Shown here: in pieces, positions 1-6,066 of the stretch | Position numbering within the stretch: position 1 is the first letter of the stretch | Layout: the number at the start of each line of letters is the position of its first letter | Assembly: GCA_023381645.1 (NCBI GenBank) | Contig: JAMCRJ010000039.1 | Coordinates: forward strand, 1-11,415 | Direction: 5' to 3' | Length of the DNA stretch: 11,415 nucleotides | Origin: Gammaproteobacteria bacterium | GTDB taxonomy: Bacteria > Pseudomonadota > Gammaproteobacteria > Acidithiobacillales > Acidithiobacillaceae | The notes under the pieces: generated by a model | Seen by the model: the letters and a program-made list of their open reading frames with translations, nothing else | The model's database searches: none | What the model was told of the DNA's origin: nothing | Position numbers and translations under genes: made by a program

Positions 1-2
1 GG

Positions 3-1247
3 CTGGCATGCGCGGCGCGGTTGACCAAAACGCCGGTGCGGGTGACCCTGATCGATCGCCATAACTACCACTTGTTCCAGCCCTTGTTATATCAGGTCGC
101 CACGGCTTCGCTTTCCCCTGCCGATATTGCCGCTACGGTGCGCGGCCTGTTTTGCGACCACCTCAACGTGCAGGTGCTGCTGGGTCAGGTGACCGGGATC
201 GATACCGCGCAACGGGCGGTGTTGATCGGCAAAAGACGTCTGTCATACGATTACCTGGTGCTTGCCACGGGCGCGTCCCACAGCTATTTCGGGCGGGATG
301 AGTGGGAACCTTATGCGCCGGGATTGAAGACCATCGAGGATGCGGTGGAAATACGGCGACGGATTCTCTCCGCCTTCGAGCAGGCGGAATCTGCCGAAGA
401 TTCCGCCGAGCGTCGGGGCCTGCTCACCTTCGTGATTGTGGGAGGCGGACCAACAGGGGTCGAGCTGGCAGGCGATATTGCCGAACTGGTGCGCCACGGC
501 ATGGAGAAGGAGTTCCACTATTTCGACCCGGCCAGCGCACGCGTGGTTCTGGTCCAGTCCGCTCCGCGCATCCTGCCGACTTTTCCCGGAGCATTATCGG
601 AAAAGGCGCAGCGCTCACTCGAACGGCTGGGCGTCGAGATCATGCTGGAGAGCAGGGTGGAGCACATTGATCAGGAGGGGGTGCGCATCAACGGCGAACG
701 CCTGGCGTCTCGCACGGTACTGTGGGCAGCGGGGGTCGTGGCGTCCCCGGCGGCGCGATGGCTCAACGCTGCAGCCGACCGCAGTGGACGGGTGAAAGTC
801 GAGCCGGACCTCTCGGTAGCCGGGTTGCCAAACGTGTTTGTCATCGGTGACACCGCGCTGGCCAATGCCTGGAAGGGAAAACCGGTGCCCGGCCTGGCAC
901 CGGCGGCGAAGCAGGGCGGGGCCTACGTGGCAAGGACGATTCGCCGAAAACTGCTGGGACAGCCGGAGCAACCGCCATTTGCATACCGCCACATGGGCAG
1001 CCTCGCCACCATCGGCAGGAAAGCTGCCGTGGCAAGTTTCAACGGCGTCAACGTGAGCGGCGCACCGGCCTGGTGGCTATGGGGCCTGATTCATGTAGCT
1101 CTTCTGGTGGGTTTGCGCAACCGCATCTCGGTGATGTTCAACTGGTTCTGGGCCTATCTCACTTTCAAACGGGGCACCCGGCTGATCACGGGAAACGAGG
1201 CGTCTCTGACAGAAAATCCTGTCATAAAGACCGTTGAACGACCCTGA
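3..1247 (+). CDS. ndh: Type II NADH:quinone oxidoreductase (NDH-2), 5' end cut off by the window
   Basis: A single-subunit, non-proton-pumping flavoprotein that moves electrons from NADH to the membrane quinone pool. The frame is open from the first bases, and the codons before the TTG at 21 read LACAAR, which fits the region just after the first FAD-binding GxGxxG. The true start is therefore upstream, and about 25-30 residues are missing. Numbering from the TTG: the conserved HLFQPLLYQVAT stretch is at 18-28, the second Rossmann motif VIVGGGPTGVELAG at 138-151 (NADH site), the distal FAD motif VFVIGDTA at 272-279, and an AAKQGGAYVA segment typical of the quinone side at 295-304. The C-terminal part (351-392), rich in Trp and hydrophobic residues, is the usual amphipathic membrane anchor. 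Length and C-terminus look normal, with no sign of damage. Some relatives act as sulfide:quinone or other dehydrogenases, but the overall pattern favours NDH-2. Confidence 0.9.
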   Translation: MACAARLTKTPVRVTLIDRHNYHLFQPLLYQVATASLSPADIAATVRGLFCDHLNVQVLLGQVTGIDTAQRAVLIGKRRLSYDYLVLATGASHSYFGRDEWEPYAPGLKTIEDAVEIRRRILSAFEQAESAEDSAERRGLLTFVIVGGGPTGVELAGDIAELVRHGMEKEFHYFDPASARVVLVQSAPRILPTFPGALSEKAQRSLERLGVEIMLESRVEHIDQEGVRINGERLASRTVLWAAGVVASPAARWLNAAADRSGRVKVEPDLSVAGLPNVFVIGDTALANAWKGKPVPGLAPAAKQGGAYVARTIRRKLLGQPEQPPFAYRHMGSLATIGRKAAVASFNGVNVSGAPAWWLWGLIHVALLVGLRNRISVMFNWFWAYLTFKRGTRLITGNEASLTENPVIKTVERP

Positions 1248-1346
1248 ACAGGTCTATCCCGATGAAAATTCCATGGCCAGCCGCAGTGCCGCACGTTCGG
1301 TGTCCATGGCGGACTACGACGGGAGCATTCTCTTTCCCCTCTGCTA

Positions 1347-1363
1347 TACTCCAACTAGGAGTA
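1347..1363. promoter_or_regulatory. Inverted repeat over a possible -10 box, candidate operator
   Basis: TACTCC-AACTA-GGAGTA is a perfect 6-bp inverted repeat with a 5-bp spacer. It overlaps a TATACT hexamer (1345-1350) and lies about 30 bases before the start at 1392. I see no good -35 at normal spacing, which would fit an activator- or repressor-controlled promoter. That control is inferred; the repeat itself is visible. Confidence 0.45.
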
Positions 1364-1391
1364 GTGTCTGGCCATACACTGGAGGTGCCTT

Positions 1392-1823
1392 ATGAGCCCC
1401 GATATCCGCCGCATCCTGTTGGTCGCCGCTGTGGCCCTATGCCCGATGGTGGTTTCGGCCGGAGCTGCGGCCAGTCCTCCCTTGCAACTCGCCATGAACG
1501 GCAACACCGTTGGAAAAATGCCCCAAGCCAGCGGTACCACGCCTTCCGGCCTGAAGTATATCCAGATCCTCGCCCCCGCCAATGGCGCCGAGATCGGTGC
1601 TGGTGTCCCCGTGGTGCTGTCCTACGATGTCACCCTGGCCCCTAACGGCAATCACATCCACTTCTATGTCGACAACCACATGGCCGGATTAAGCCACGAA
1701 CTGAAGGGGACCTTTTCCCTGGGCACATTGGCGCCCGGCACCCACGACATCTGCATCAAGGAGGCCACGGTGGCGCACGTCCTCATCGGGGTCAACCGGT
1801 GCATTTTGGTTACGGTCAAGTAG
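1392..1823 (+). CDS. Small secreted protein with an HIHFYVDNH motif (family not certain)
   Basis: A 143-residue protein with a clear N-terminal signal peptide: Arg6-Arg7, a hydrophobic core to about residue 24, and Ala-rich cleavage near 25-28, so the mature form should be periplasmic. GGAGGT at 1381-1386 sits 5 bases before the ATG and fixes the start. The mature part opens with a linker (30-53) and then a compact beta-rich domain. This holds the motif HIHFYVDNH (88-96) and a later APGTHDICIK stretch with His118 and Cys121, plus Cys137 that could pair with Cys121. This layout resembles small periplasmic Ig-like domains of the DUF4399/DUF6130 kind, and clustered His residues are compatible with metal binding, but neither is shown. 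The membrane protein at 1826 begins 2 bases after the stop, so the two are almost certainly cotranscribed. Confidence 0.75.
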   Translation: MSPDIRRILLVAAVALCPMVVSAGAAASPPLQLAMNGNTVGKMPQASGTTPSGLKYIQILAPANGAEIGAGVPVVLSYDVTLAPNGNHIHFYVDNHMAGLSHELKGTFSLGTLAPGTHDICIKEATVAHVLIGVNRCILVTVK

Positions 1824-1825
1824 CC

Positions 1826-2254
1826 ATGTCGAGCTTCTTCTTCAGCACCCAACTTCTGCTCTATGCCTGCATTCAGGCACTGCACAATCTGGGGGCGGTG
1901 GCCATCGTCGGCGGCGGCGCTGCGGCGTTGCTGCTGGCGCGCCGTTCTCCCGGCACGCAGAGAACGCTGGTGTGGGTAATCACTTTGGGATGGGTTAACC
2001 AGGGGGTAACCGGCGCCCTTTTCGGGATTACCAGCTATGCCTATGATGGCCGTTTGCCCGACATTCACGGGATCGCCCTGACGGCCCTGTTCCTCAAGAT
2101 GGCGTGTGCCGTTGCAGGTATCCTCCTTGGAATGACCTACCTGGGTTTTGAAAGTGGATGGTCGGGCGCAGTGCAGCGCCGCGTTCTGGGGGCCGATTTT
2201 GGCCTGGGTGTCACAGCACTCACCGCCGCGGCATTCCTGCGCTGGTTTTCCTGA
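1826..2254 (+). CDS. Four-helix inner-membrane protein, CopD/DUF2269-like
   Basis: A 142-residue, very hydrophobic protein with about four membrane segments near residues 10-35, 45-67, 82-108 and 118-139, and short polar loops. I chose the ATG at 1826, two bases past the upstream stop, rather than an ATG nine codons earlier that overlaps the upstream gene. His20 in the first helix and His81 before the third are the only obvious polar ligands in or near the membrane. The size and topology recall CopD-type or DUF2269 membrane proteins, which often partner with small periplasmic proteins and can bind haem or copper, but I cannot assign a family firmly. The tight coupling to the secreted protein at 1392 suggests a joint envelope function. 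The next gene is on the opposite strand, so the operon ends here. Confidence 0.7.
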   Translation: MSSFFFSTQLLLYACIQALHNLGAVAIVGGGAAALLLARRSPGTQRTLVWVITLGWVNQGVTGALFGITSYAYDGRLPDIHGIALTALFLKMACAVAGILLGMTYLGFESGWSGAVQRRVLGADFGLGVTALTAAAFLRWFS

Positions 2255-2324
2255 GGTCAGGCATTCTCCCAACATTGTCCCCACTTTGCGGCAGAGAGTC
2301 CGGCCTCTTTTGCTTGGGTAATGT

Positions 2325-2762
2325 TCAATCAAGGGCGCTGTTTGACACACACAGCGATACCACTTGCAGACCGAAGGCCTCGGCGGCGCGACATTGGCGG
2401 GCATCGGCCGAGATGAACACTTCGGCGGTGCAGGCGAGGGCGGCGCCCAGGTGGATGGCGTCCATACCGCGTAGCGTGTGTTTTTCCAAAGCTTTGACGG
2501 CGTGCTGAATGACCTGGGGCGTGGTATCGCAGATCAGCGCATCAGCGATGTCGCTCATGAGGGTGCGCTTGATGGTCTGGTATTGCGCGCCGGTCAAGCG
2601 ATCTTCGCGTTGCAGGCGGCAGAAGGCCGAGATCAGTTCAGGCACCGCGATGACCGACAGCGCCAGTTCGCTGGCCCGTTCGCACCACGCCAGAACGTCA
2701 GCAGTGCCAGTTTCGTCGATGTAGCGCTTGGCAAAGGCCGATGAGTCGAAATAGACGCGCAT
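2325..2762 (-). CDS. vapC: PIN-domain toxin (VapC-like ribonuclease)
   Basis: A 145-residue PIN-domain protein, expected to be a Mg2+-dependent ribonuclease that cuts tRNA or rRNA when released from its antitoxin. The four acidic metal ligands are visible: Asp6 (YFDSS), Glu42 (AVPELI), Asp101 (MDAIH) and Asp120 (ISAD). The length is normal and the frame unbroken, so the toxin looks functional. The ATG at 2760-2762 overlaps the TGA of the antitoxin gene by one base, the usual translational coupling of these pairs. The frame stays open upstream of this ATG, but that part duplicates the antitoxin region in another frame and is not real coding. The partner at 2762-2983 is the cognate antitoxin. 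Confidence 0.88.
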   Translation of the reverse strand: MRVYFDSSAFAKRYIDETGTADVLAWCERASELALSVIAVPELISAFCRLQREDRLTGAQYQTIKRTLMSDIADALICDTTPQVIQHAVKALEKHTLRGMDAIHLGAALACTAEVFISADARQCRAAEAFGLQVVSLCVSNSALD

Positions 2763-2983
2763 CAGTCTCCGCGCTCGTCGAGGATGAGCCGGCTGATCTC
2801 CTTGCCGCCGATGGCCAGCGGGCGTGCCGGACGCAGCTTCCAGGAGGGCAGTGGTGCCGGGATGGGGTGAATTTCGGCAATAGGCTTGCCATTGCGCAAC
2901 ACGCGCACCGTCTGCCCGGCCTCGACCAGATCGAACCAGGTCTTGGCGTGGTTGCGTAAATCGGTGAAGGTGGTTTCCGGCAT
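2762..2983 (-). CDS. vapB: Phd/VapB-family antitoxin partner of the VapC at 2325
   Basis: A 73-residue protein with an N-terminal Phd/YefM-type DNA-binding half: TDLRNHAKTWFDLVEAGQ (7-24), then VRVLRNGKPIAEI (26-38), the beta-hairpin signature of this family. The C-terminal part, rich in Pro and charged residues, should be the toxin-wrapping tail. AGGAG (2991-2995, read on the - strand) lies 7 bases before the ATG. Antitoxin first with toxin overlapping is the standard order. The antitoxin should also repress its own promoter; two TGTACA palindromes just upstream (3005-3022) are good candidate sites. Confidence 0.85.
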   Translation of the reverse strand: MPETTFTDLRNHAKTWFDLVEAGQTVRVLRNGKPIAEIHPIPAPLPSWKLRPARPLAIGGKEISRLILDERGD

Positions 2984-3004
2984 GAATGTGCTCCTGTCCG
3001 TCTA

Positions 3005-3022
3005 TGTACATCAAAGTGTACA
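3005..3022. promoter_or_regulatory. Pair of TGTACA palindromes, likely vapB operator
   Basis: TGTACA occurs at 3005-3010 and again at 3017-3022, with centres 12 bp apart and both self-palindromic. They lie 22-39 bases upstream of the antitoxin start on the - strand, where the promoter should be. Autoregulation by the antitoxin is established for this family; the site assignment is inference. Confidence 0.5.
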
Positions 3023-3057
3023 TTACAGGGTGTCCGGCAACAAGACATAGACGCCGA

Positions 3058-3085
3058 TCACGTCCCCCACTCGCGCGGGGAACCC
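3058..3085. repeat. Orphan sequence resembling one type I-E CRISPR repeat
   Basis: Read on + it contains TCCCCC-ACTCGCGC-GGGGAAC, the CCCC...GGGGAAC core of type I-E repeats (on the - strand, GTTCCCCGCGCGAGTGGGGG). No second copy occurs about 61 bp to either side and no cas gene is present, so this is not an array. It is either a degenerate solitary unit or a chance GC-rich hairpin. Confidence 0.3.
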
Positions 3086-3120
3086 GCCGCGTCGCTGAGT
3101 GGGCCGCTGCGTGGGGCCGG

Positions 3121-3201
3121 TGTCACAGGTCGGCATAGAGGAGCCAACTCAGGGTCGGCGTAATGGCGCCACCCACTTGGTGCCTCAGTAGGGTCTTGAA
3201 C
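3121..3201 (+). repeat. Left copy of an ~80-bp transposon-like end (IS21-like?)
   Basis: The segment starts TGTCAC and matches the reverse complement of 10698-10777 over its whole length. Shared blocks are the terminal TGTCAC, the 16-base CGGCGTAATGGCGCCA (here 3156-3171), GTGCCT, and GGGTCT.GAAC, at nearly identical spacing. Internal GGMGCCA-like repeats recall the multiple terminal repeats of IS21-family ends; that family name is inference. No transposase of that type is visible beside it, and no clear target duplication flanks the pair. Confidence 0.6.
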
Positions 3202-3210
3202 TTCCCTTGA

Positions 3211-3340
3211 TCGGTTACTCTCCTAGCCCACAAACGCCGGGCGGGGCTGGAGGTCTTCCTGATCGATGCCGATGTGCCCATCGACACCAATCATCTGGAA
3301 AGAGGCTTGGGATGATCCCCATGGGCCGGAATTATCCTCG
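3211..3340 (+). mobile_element. Remnant of an IS66-family transposase C-terminal region
   Basis: The frame starting at 3211 encodes LAHKRRAGLEVFLIDADVP then IDTNHLERGLG, ending in TGA at 3313. A -1 shift at about 3312 continues with MIPMGRN. Together these match the IS66 TnpC signature around the final catalytic Glu: a hydrophobic EVFL, D..PIDTNHLER, then IPMGRKN. Only about 40 codons remain, with a frameshift and no ends, so the fragment is dead. It sits directly inside the transposon-like end at 3121. Confidence 0.72.
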
Positions 3341-3377
3341 GTCCATTATTATCCAAGGTTTGCGGTTCCGAGCGGTC

Positions 3378-3599
3378 AAGGGCAATGACCGTAAGGTCGA
3401 CACCTGACTGCAACAGGTGCATGGCTGTAGTATGTCGAAAGGTATGCGGCGATATTTTGCGCCCTTGCATCAGGGGGCACCGCTTGACGGCTTTGGTGGT
3501 CGCCAGATCAAGGCGCTCGGCCACGTTCGTGCGCGTCATGGGCATCCCTCTACGGGTGGGCACGAGGGGGCGCTCGGGGCGCAGGTCTACATATAACAT
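3378..3599 (-). pseudogene. C-terminal fragment of a tyrosine recombinase
   Basis: On the - strand the frame encodes RRGMPMTRTNVAERL, then GRKISPHTFRHTTAMHLLQS and GVDLTVIAL, the typical HxxRH region of XerC/D-like integrases of the type found on transposons and plasmids. The first conserved Arg lies in the missing N-terminal part. The frame leaves the family just after VIAL (about 3378), before the H/W and Tyr motifs, so both ends are gone. It abuts the IS66 scrap on one side and the tRNA-type attachment site on the other. It is unrelated to the integrase at 3824 and points to an older insertion at the same place. Confidence 0.7.
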
Positions 3600-3610
3600 A
3601 TTGTGTTATT

Positions 3611-3655
3611 TGGTGAGGACGGCGGGATTCGAACCCGCGACCCACGGCTTAAAAG
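3611..3655 (-). other. 3' half of a tRNA (probably tRNA-Lys, TTT), attachment site
   Basis: On the - strand this reads, in order: anticodon-loop bases CTTTTAA (3649-3655), the 3' anticodon strand GCCGT, a 5-base variable loop GGGTC, the perfect T-arm GCGGG-TTCGAAT-CCCGC (3622-3638), the acceptor strand CGTCCTC, discriminator A and encoded CCA (3611-3613). Bases beyond 3655 do not pair as a 5' anticodon strand, and no D-arm or 5' acceptor follows. It is therefore a tRNA 3' end duplicated by integration, not a gene. The orientation puts the inserted element at coordinates above 3655, the side where the integrase lies. The intact tRNA should be at the far end of the island, outside the window. 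The Lys assignment depends on the loop bases at the edge of the fragment. Confidence 0.75.
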
Positions 3656-3676
3656 TCTGACAAAACGGCGTTTCCT

Positions 3677-3693
3677 GGTGTTTCACAAACACC
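3677..3693. repeat. Perfect 7-bp hairpin beside the attachment site
   Basis: GGTGTTT-CAC-AAACACC, 22 bp inside the island edge. It lacks a U-tract on either strand, so it is more likely a recombinase or Xis contact site than a terminator (inference). Confidence 0.4.
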
Positions 3694-3732
3694 CAAGAAA
3701 ACAACATAACATACTGTCTTGTATTGCATTTC

Positions 3733-3760
3733 CTGTTTCATGGTGTACCATGGAAAACAG
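3733..3760. repeat. Imperfect hairpin between attachment site and integrase
   Basis: CTGTTT-CATGG-TGTA-CCATG-GAAAACAG forms an 11-bp stem with a two-base bulge on the 3' side. It lies 64 bases before the integrase start, in a position suited to control of the integrase gene or to recombinase arm binding. Its function is not shown. Confidence 0.4.
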
Positions 3761-3773
3761 AGGTAGCCTACCG

Positions 3774-3795
3774 CGTATGGATACCGTATGGATAC
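3774..3795 (+). repeat. Two tandem copies of CGTATGGATAC before the integrase gene
   Basis: Exact 11-bp units at 3774-3784 and 3785-3795 with no gap, one helical turn apart. They end 28 bases before the integrase ATG. Tandem units of this size near an attachment site often bind an excisionase or the integrase N-terminal domain; that role is inferred. Confidence 0.45.
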
Positions 3796-3823
3796 GAGTA
3801 AGCAGGCTTGGGGGATTGTGGCT

Positions 3824-5140
3824 ATGGCAACGATGACCGTCAAGGGATTGGCCGGAGAGATCAAGGCCGCGAAGGTGAGAAAGACGCCGGTATGAGTGCG
3901 CGACGGTGGACCCAAGGGGGCAGGACAACTGGTCGCCAAAATCGCCAGCAAGGGCGCGTCGTTTTACTACGACCATGTGACCAGCGCCGGGAAGCGGGAT
4001 CGGATTCCTCTGGGCCCCTATTCCGAGAAAACACAGGAGGGCTACCTTACTCTGGAGCAAGCCCGCGCAAAGGCCGGAGAGCATGCTGCCATTTACCGCA
4101 CGATCACCAAGGATGTGCGGCTGCACCTGGACCAGCAACGCATTGACCACGAAAGGACGTTGGAGCGGCAAAAGGCGGAGCGTGAGAAAGCCAATGCAGG
4201 GACTCTCAGCGCATTGCTCGACGCCTACGTCGATCACCTAAGAACAGCGGGGAAACCCTCCAGCAAAGATGTGGCGAGTTTCTTCCGTATCCATGTGGCG
4301 GAGCCATTCCCCGCCTGGTATCCCGTCCGGCAAACGACCTTGGGAAGCGCGACTTCACGCCCCTCTTCGACCGCATGCAGGCCGCTGGCCTTGGCCGTGC
4401 GCTGGGCAAGGTGAGATCGGCGCTGCACGCCGCCATATAATATGGCACTAAAATCGGAGAAGGCTGGGCGGGAGGCTTTCCGCGTGTTTCATGTGGAAGT
4501 AAACCCTATCGCCGGAATCGACACCTACAAGGAGCTTTCCGTACCCGGCGAGCGTGTCCTGACCGTCAAGGAGTTGCGAACCTATCTGAGAGGCATAGAC
4601 GCCCTCACGAATCCCGTCATGCGCCTTGCCTTGCTGCTGCAAATCTATCTCGGAGGGCAGCGGCCCGCGCAGTTGTTCCGCGTCACTGCCGGCGATGTGG
4701 ATATGGACCGGAACACGATCACGCAGTACGACGGCAAGGGCAAACGCCAGCACCCCCGCGCCCATGTGCTGCCGTTGACGCCAAAGACCCGGCAATGGGT
4801 GGAGGAACTGTTGGCCCTGAATACCGATGCCCCCGGTATTTTCTCCACCGATGGGCGCAGCACGATATGGCCGGAAACGGCGCCGGGTGTGGCGCAGGCG
4901 ATCGGCGCTGGAGCGTACCGGCTGGGCGACATTCGCCGGACCGTGGAAACCGAGATGGGCAGACTGAAGATCAGCAAGGACATAAAGGCACAACTGCTGA
5001 GTCATGGCCTGGGCGATATTCAGACGCGGCACTATGACAAGTACGCCTATCTCGACGAAAAAACCGACGCCCTGACCAAGTGGGAAAAGTATCTGGATAC
5101 AATCATGGCCGGTGACAACATCATTCCGATTGCCGGTTGA
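3824..5140 (+). pseudogene. int: tRNA-type tyrosine integrase with a stop and two frameshifts
   Basis: A site-specific recombinase of the tRNA-integrating kind, reading away from the attachment site 170 bp to its left. From ATG 3824 the first frame gives MATMTVKGLAGEIKAAKVRK, then hits TGA at 3893-3895 and continues in the same frame with VRDGGPKGAG. At about 4311 the family continues in the -1 frame (RLVSRPANDLGKRDFTPLF) after what looks like the loss of one C from a C-run. At about 4435 one extra base restores the original frame (ALKSEKAGREAF...). Catalytic features are kept: Arg in LGGQRP (codon 4661), DIRRT (Arg 4934), LLSHGLG, and the nucleophile Tyr in RHYD (codon 5033). The residue usually His before DIRR is Gly here, which also occurs in this subfamily as a non-His position. 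As written it cannot give a full product. The two compensating single-base shifts could be sequencing errors; the TGA could be a real mutation or a later GTG start at 3896. Confidence 0.8.
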
Positions 5141-5451
5141 ACGTTCTTCTGCCACAACTCAGCGCGACGGGGTCAGTGGTTCCACCCCCACCCAATGCGC
5201 TGTGGATTTACGTTCTCGGTTCTGGCCAAAGCCGTGACCTGATGCCCACGCGCGCGGGTTTCTCGCCGTCGCCGTCGGTTTGCCATCCTGTTACCAAGCC
5301 CATAAAATATGCATAAACGTCACCTTCGCGACACGCCGCGGTAGCCGTTAGGCGCGTCATGACTAGGTGCGCAGACTGCTTGATGATTGCCTCAATGCCT
5401 GTGCGCGCGAGCGCAATCCCCTACCTGCACCTGATGAATAGGAGTCGACGA
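5141..5451. other. Gap of about 310 bases with no recognised gene
   Basis: No convincing coding frame, RNA or repeat is visible. The last part, 5440-5451, carries the AGGAG that serves the next gene. The stretch 5300-5330 is locally AT-rich and could hold its promoter, but I cannot mark boxes with confidence. Confidence 0.4.
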
Positions 5452-5625
5452 ATGAGCGAACAGACGCTGCCCTGGGACGAAGACGCACTGCAACGCCTGG
5501 AGAAGATGCCTTCTTTCGTGTGCAACATGGCCAAGGCCAAAATCGAGAAGGCCGCCAGGGAAGCAGGCGAATCGAAAGTCACCGCCGCGTTTCTCGATGC
5601 CAACAAAGGGAAACTGATGGGTTAG
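5452..5625 (+). CDS. 57-residue PCP_red-domain protein
   Basis: The protein is a single small helical domain: PWDEDALQRLEKMPSFV, then CNMAKAKIEKAAREAGESKV and TAAFLDANKG. This is the pattern of the Pfam domain named after the protochlorophyllide reductase 57-kDa subunit (W-x-x-x-A-x-x-x-L-x-x-x-P-x-F-V, then a charged helix I-E-x-x-A-R-x-x-G). The domain also occurs alone or fused in non-phototrophs, with no settled role. AGGAG, about 8 bases before the ATG at 5452, decides the start over an in-frame ATG far upstream. Cys24 replaces the Arg common at this position in the family. It is monocistronic: a 186-base gap follows. No photosynthesis or nitrogenase genes are nearby, so its presence on the island is unexplained. 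Confidence 0.7.
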   Translation: MSEQTLPWDEDALQRLEKMPSFVCNMAKAKIEKAAREAGESKVTAAFLDANKGKLMG

Positions 5626-5656
5626 CGCCGGTCGCGAGCGTAACTCGGGCAGACGG

Positions 5657-5673
5657 CGGCGGTGTGTCCGCCG
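5657..5673. repeat. GC-rich hairpin after the PCP_red gene
   Basis: CGGCGG-TGTGT-CCGCCG, a 6-bp perfect stem 31 bases past the stop codon. No T-run follows, so it is at best a weak or factor-dependent terminator. Confidence 0.35.
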
Positions 5674-5733
5674 GCCGGATCTACCTGCCAGCGGCGTCTC
5701 CGGCCGATCAACTGCCAACGAAGCCCCGGGCAG

Positions 5734-5757
5734 ATGAGCTTGCAAATGAGCTTGCAA
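5734..5757 (+). repeat. Two tandem copies of ATGAGCTTGCAA
   Basis: Exact 12-bp units at 5734-5745 and 5746-5757, followed by a further ATG. Each contains the palindrome TTGCAA. They lie 55-78 bases upstream of the phd-type antitoxin start and may be operator sites or part of the -35 region. Confidence 0.5.
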
Positions 5758-5768
5758 ATGTGGCGCGA

Positions 5769-5788
5769 GTGTAGCAACTTACCTACAC
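5769..5788. promoter_or_regulatory. Inverted repeat before the antitoxin gene, likely operator
   Basis: GTGTAG-CAACTTAC-CTACAC: perfect 6-bp arms with an 8-bp spacer, ending 23 bases before the antitoxin ATG at 5812. Antitoxins of this family repress their own operon through such palindromes; the assignment here is inference. Confidence 0.5.
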
Positions 5789-5811
5789 CATCCCATCTAG
5801 GAGGTGTCGCC

Positions 5812-6066
5812 ATGACCATCACGACCCTATCCAGCCGAGAACTTAATCAGAACGTTACTCGTGCCAAGAAAGCGGCCAAGAACGGCCCGGTGTTCATCAC
5901 GGATCGCGGCAAACCAGCACACGTGCTGTTGAGCATCGAGGAATACCGGCGACTTACCAGCAAACGTAGGAACCTCGTTGAGGCGCTATCCATGCCAGGC
6001 ATTGCCGATATCGAAATTGAGATCCCCCGTTCACGCGGGCTTCCCCGGCCAGCGGCCTTTAAATGA
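5812..6066 (+). CDS. Phd/YefM-family antitoxin
   Basis: An 84-residue antitoxin. The N-terminal half has the family pattern: SSRELNQNVTRAKKAAKNGP (7-26), then VFITDRGKPAHVLLSIEEYRRL (27-48), a DNA-binding dimer fold. The C-terminal tail, IEIEIPRSRGLPRPAAF (67-83), is the toxin-neutralising strand and helix. AGGAGG at 5799-5804, eight bases ahead, fixes the ATG at 5812. The stop overlaps the start of the PIN toxin by ATGA (6063-6066). With the palindrome at 5769 it forms a complete self-regulated module. It is not closely similar to the antitoxin at 2762, so the two modules are separate acquisitions rather than a duplication. Confidence 0.9.
   Translation: MTITTLSSRELNQNVTRAKKAAKNGPVFITDRGKPAHVLLSIEEYRRLTSKRRNLVEALSMPGIADIEIEIPRSRGLPRPAAFK

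Noticed and set aside
1262..1645. Open frame on + overlapping the secreted-protein gene
   Set aside because: It is out of frame with a gene that has a signal peptide and a good ribosome site; the product is Arg/Pro-rich, typical of a shadow frame.
2270..2315. Intrinsic terminator between the convergent genes
   Set aside because: Only a 4-5 bp stem (AGAG...CTCT) before a short T-run; too weak to call.
3058..3120. Possible CRISPR array
   Set aside because: Only one repeat-like unit; nothing similar about 61 bp on either side and no cas genes.
3615..3660. Functional tRNA gene
   Set aside because: No D-arm and no 5' acceptor strand, and the bases beyond the anticodon loop do not pair, so it is only a 3' half.
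3603..3836. Open frame on + starting MLFGEDGGIRTRDPRLKS
   Set aside because: The recognisable part is just the translated complement of a tRNA 3' end, a common false protein in annotations. It has no ribosome site and runs through hairpins.
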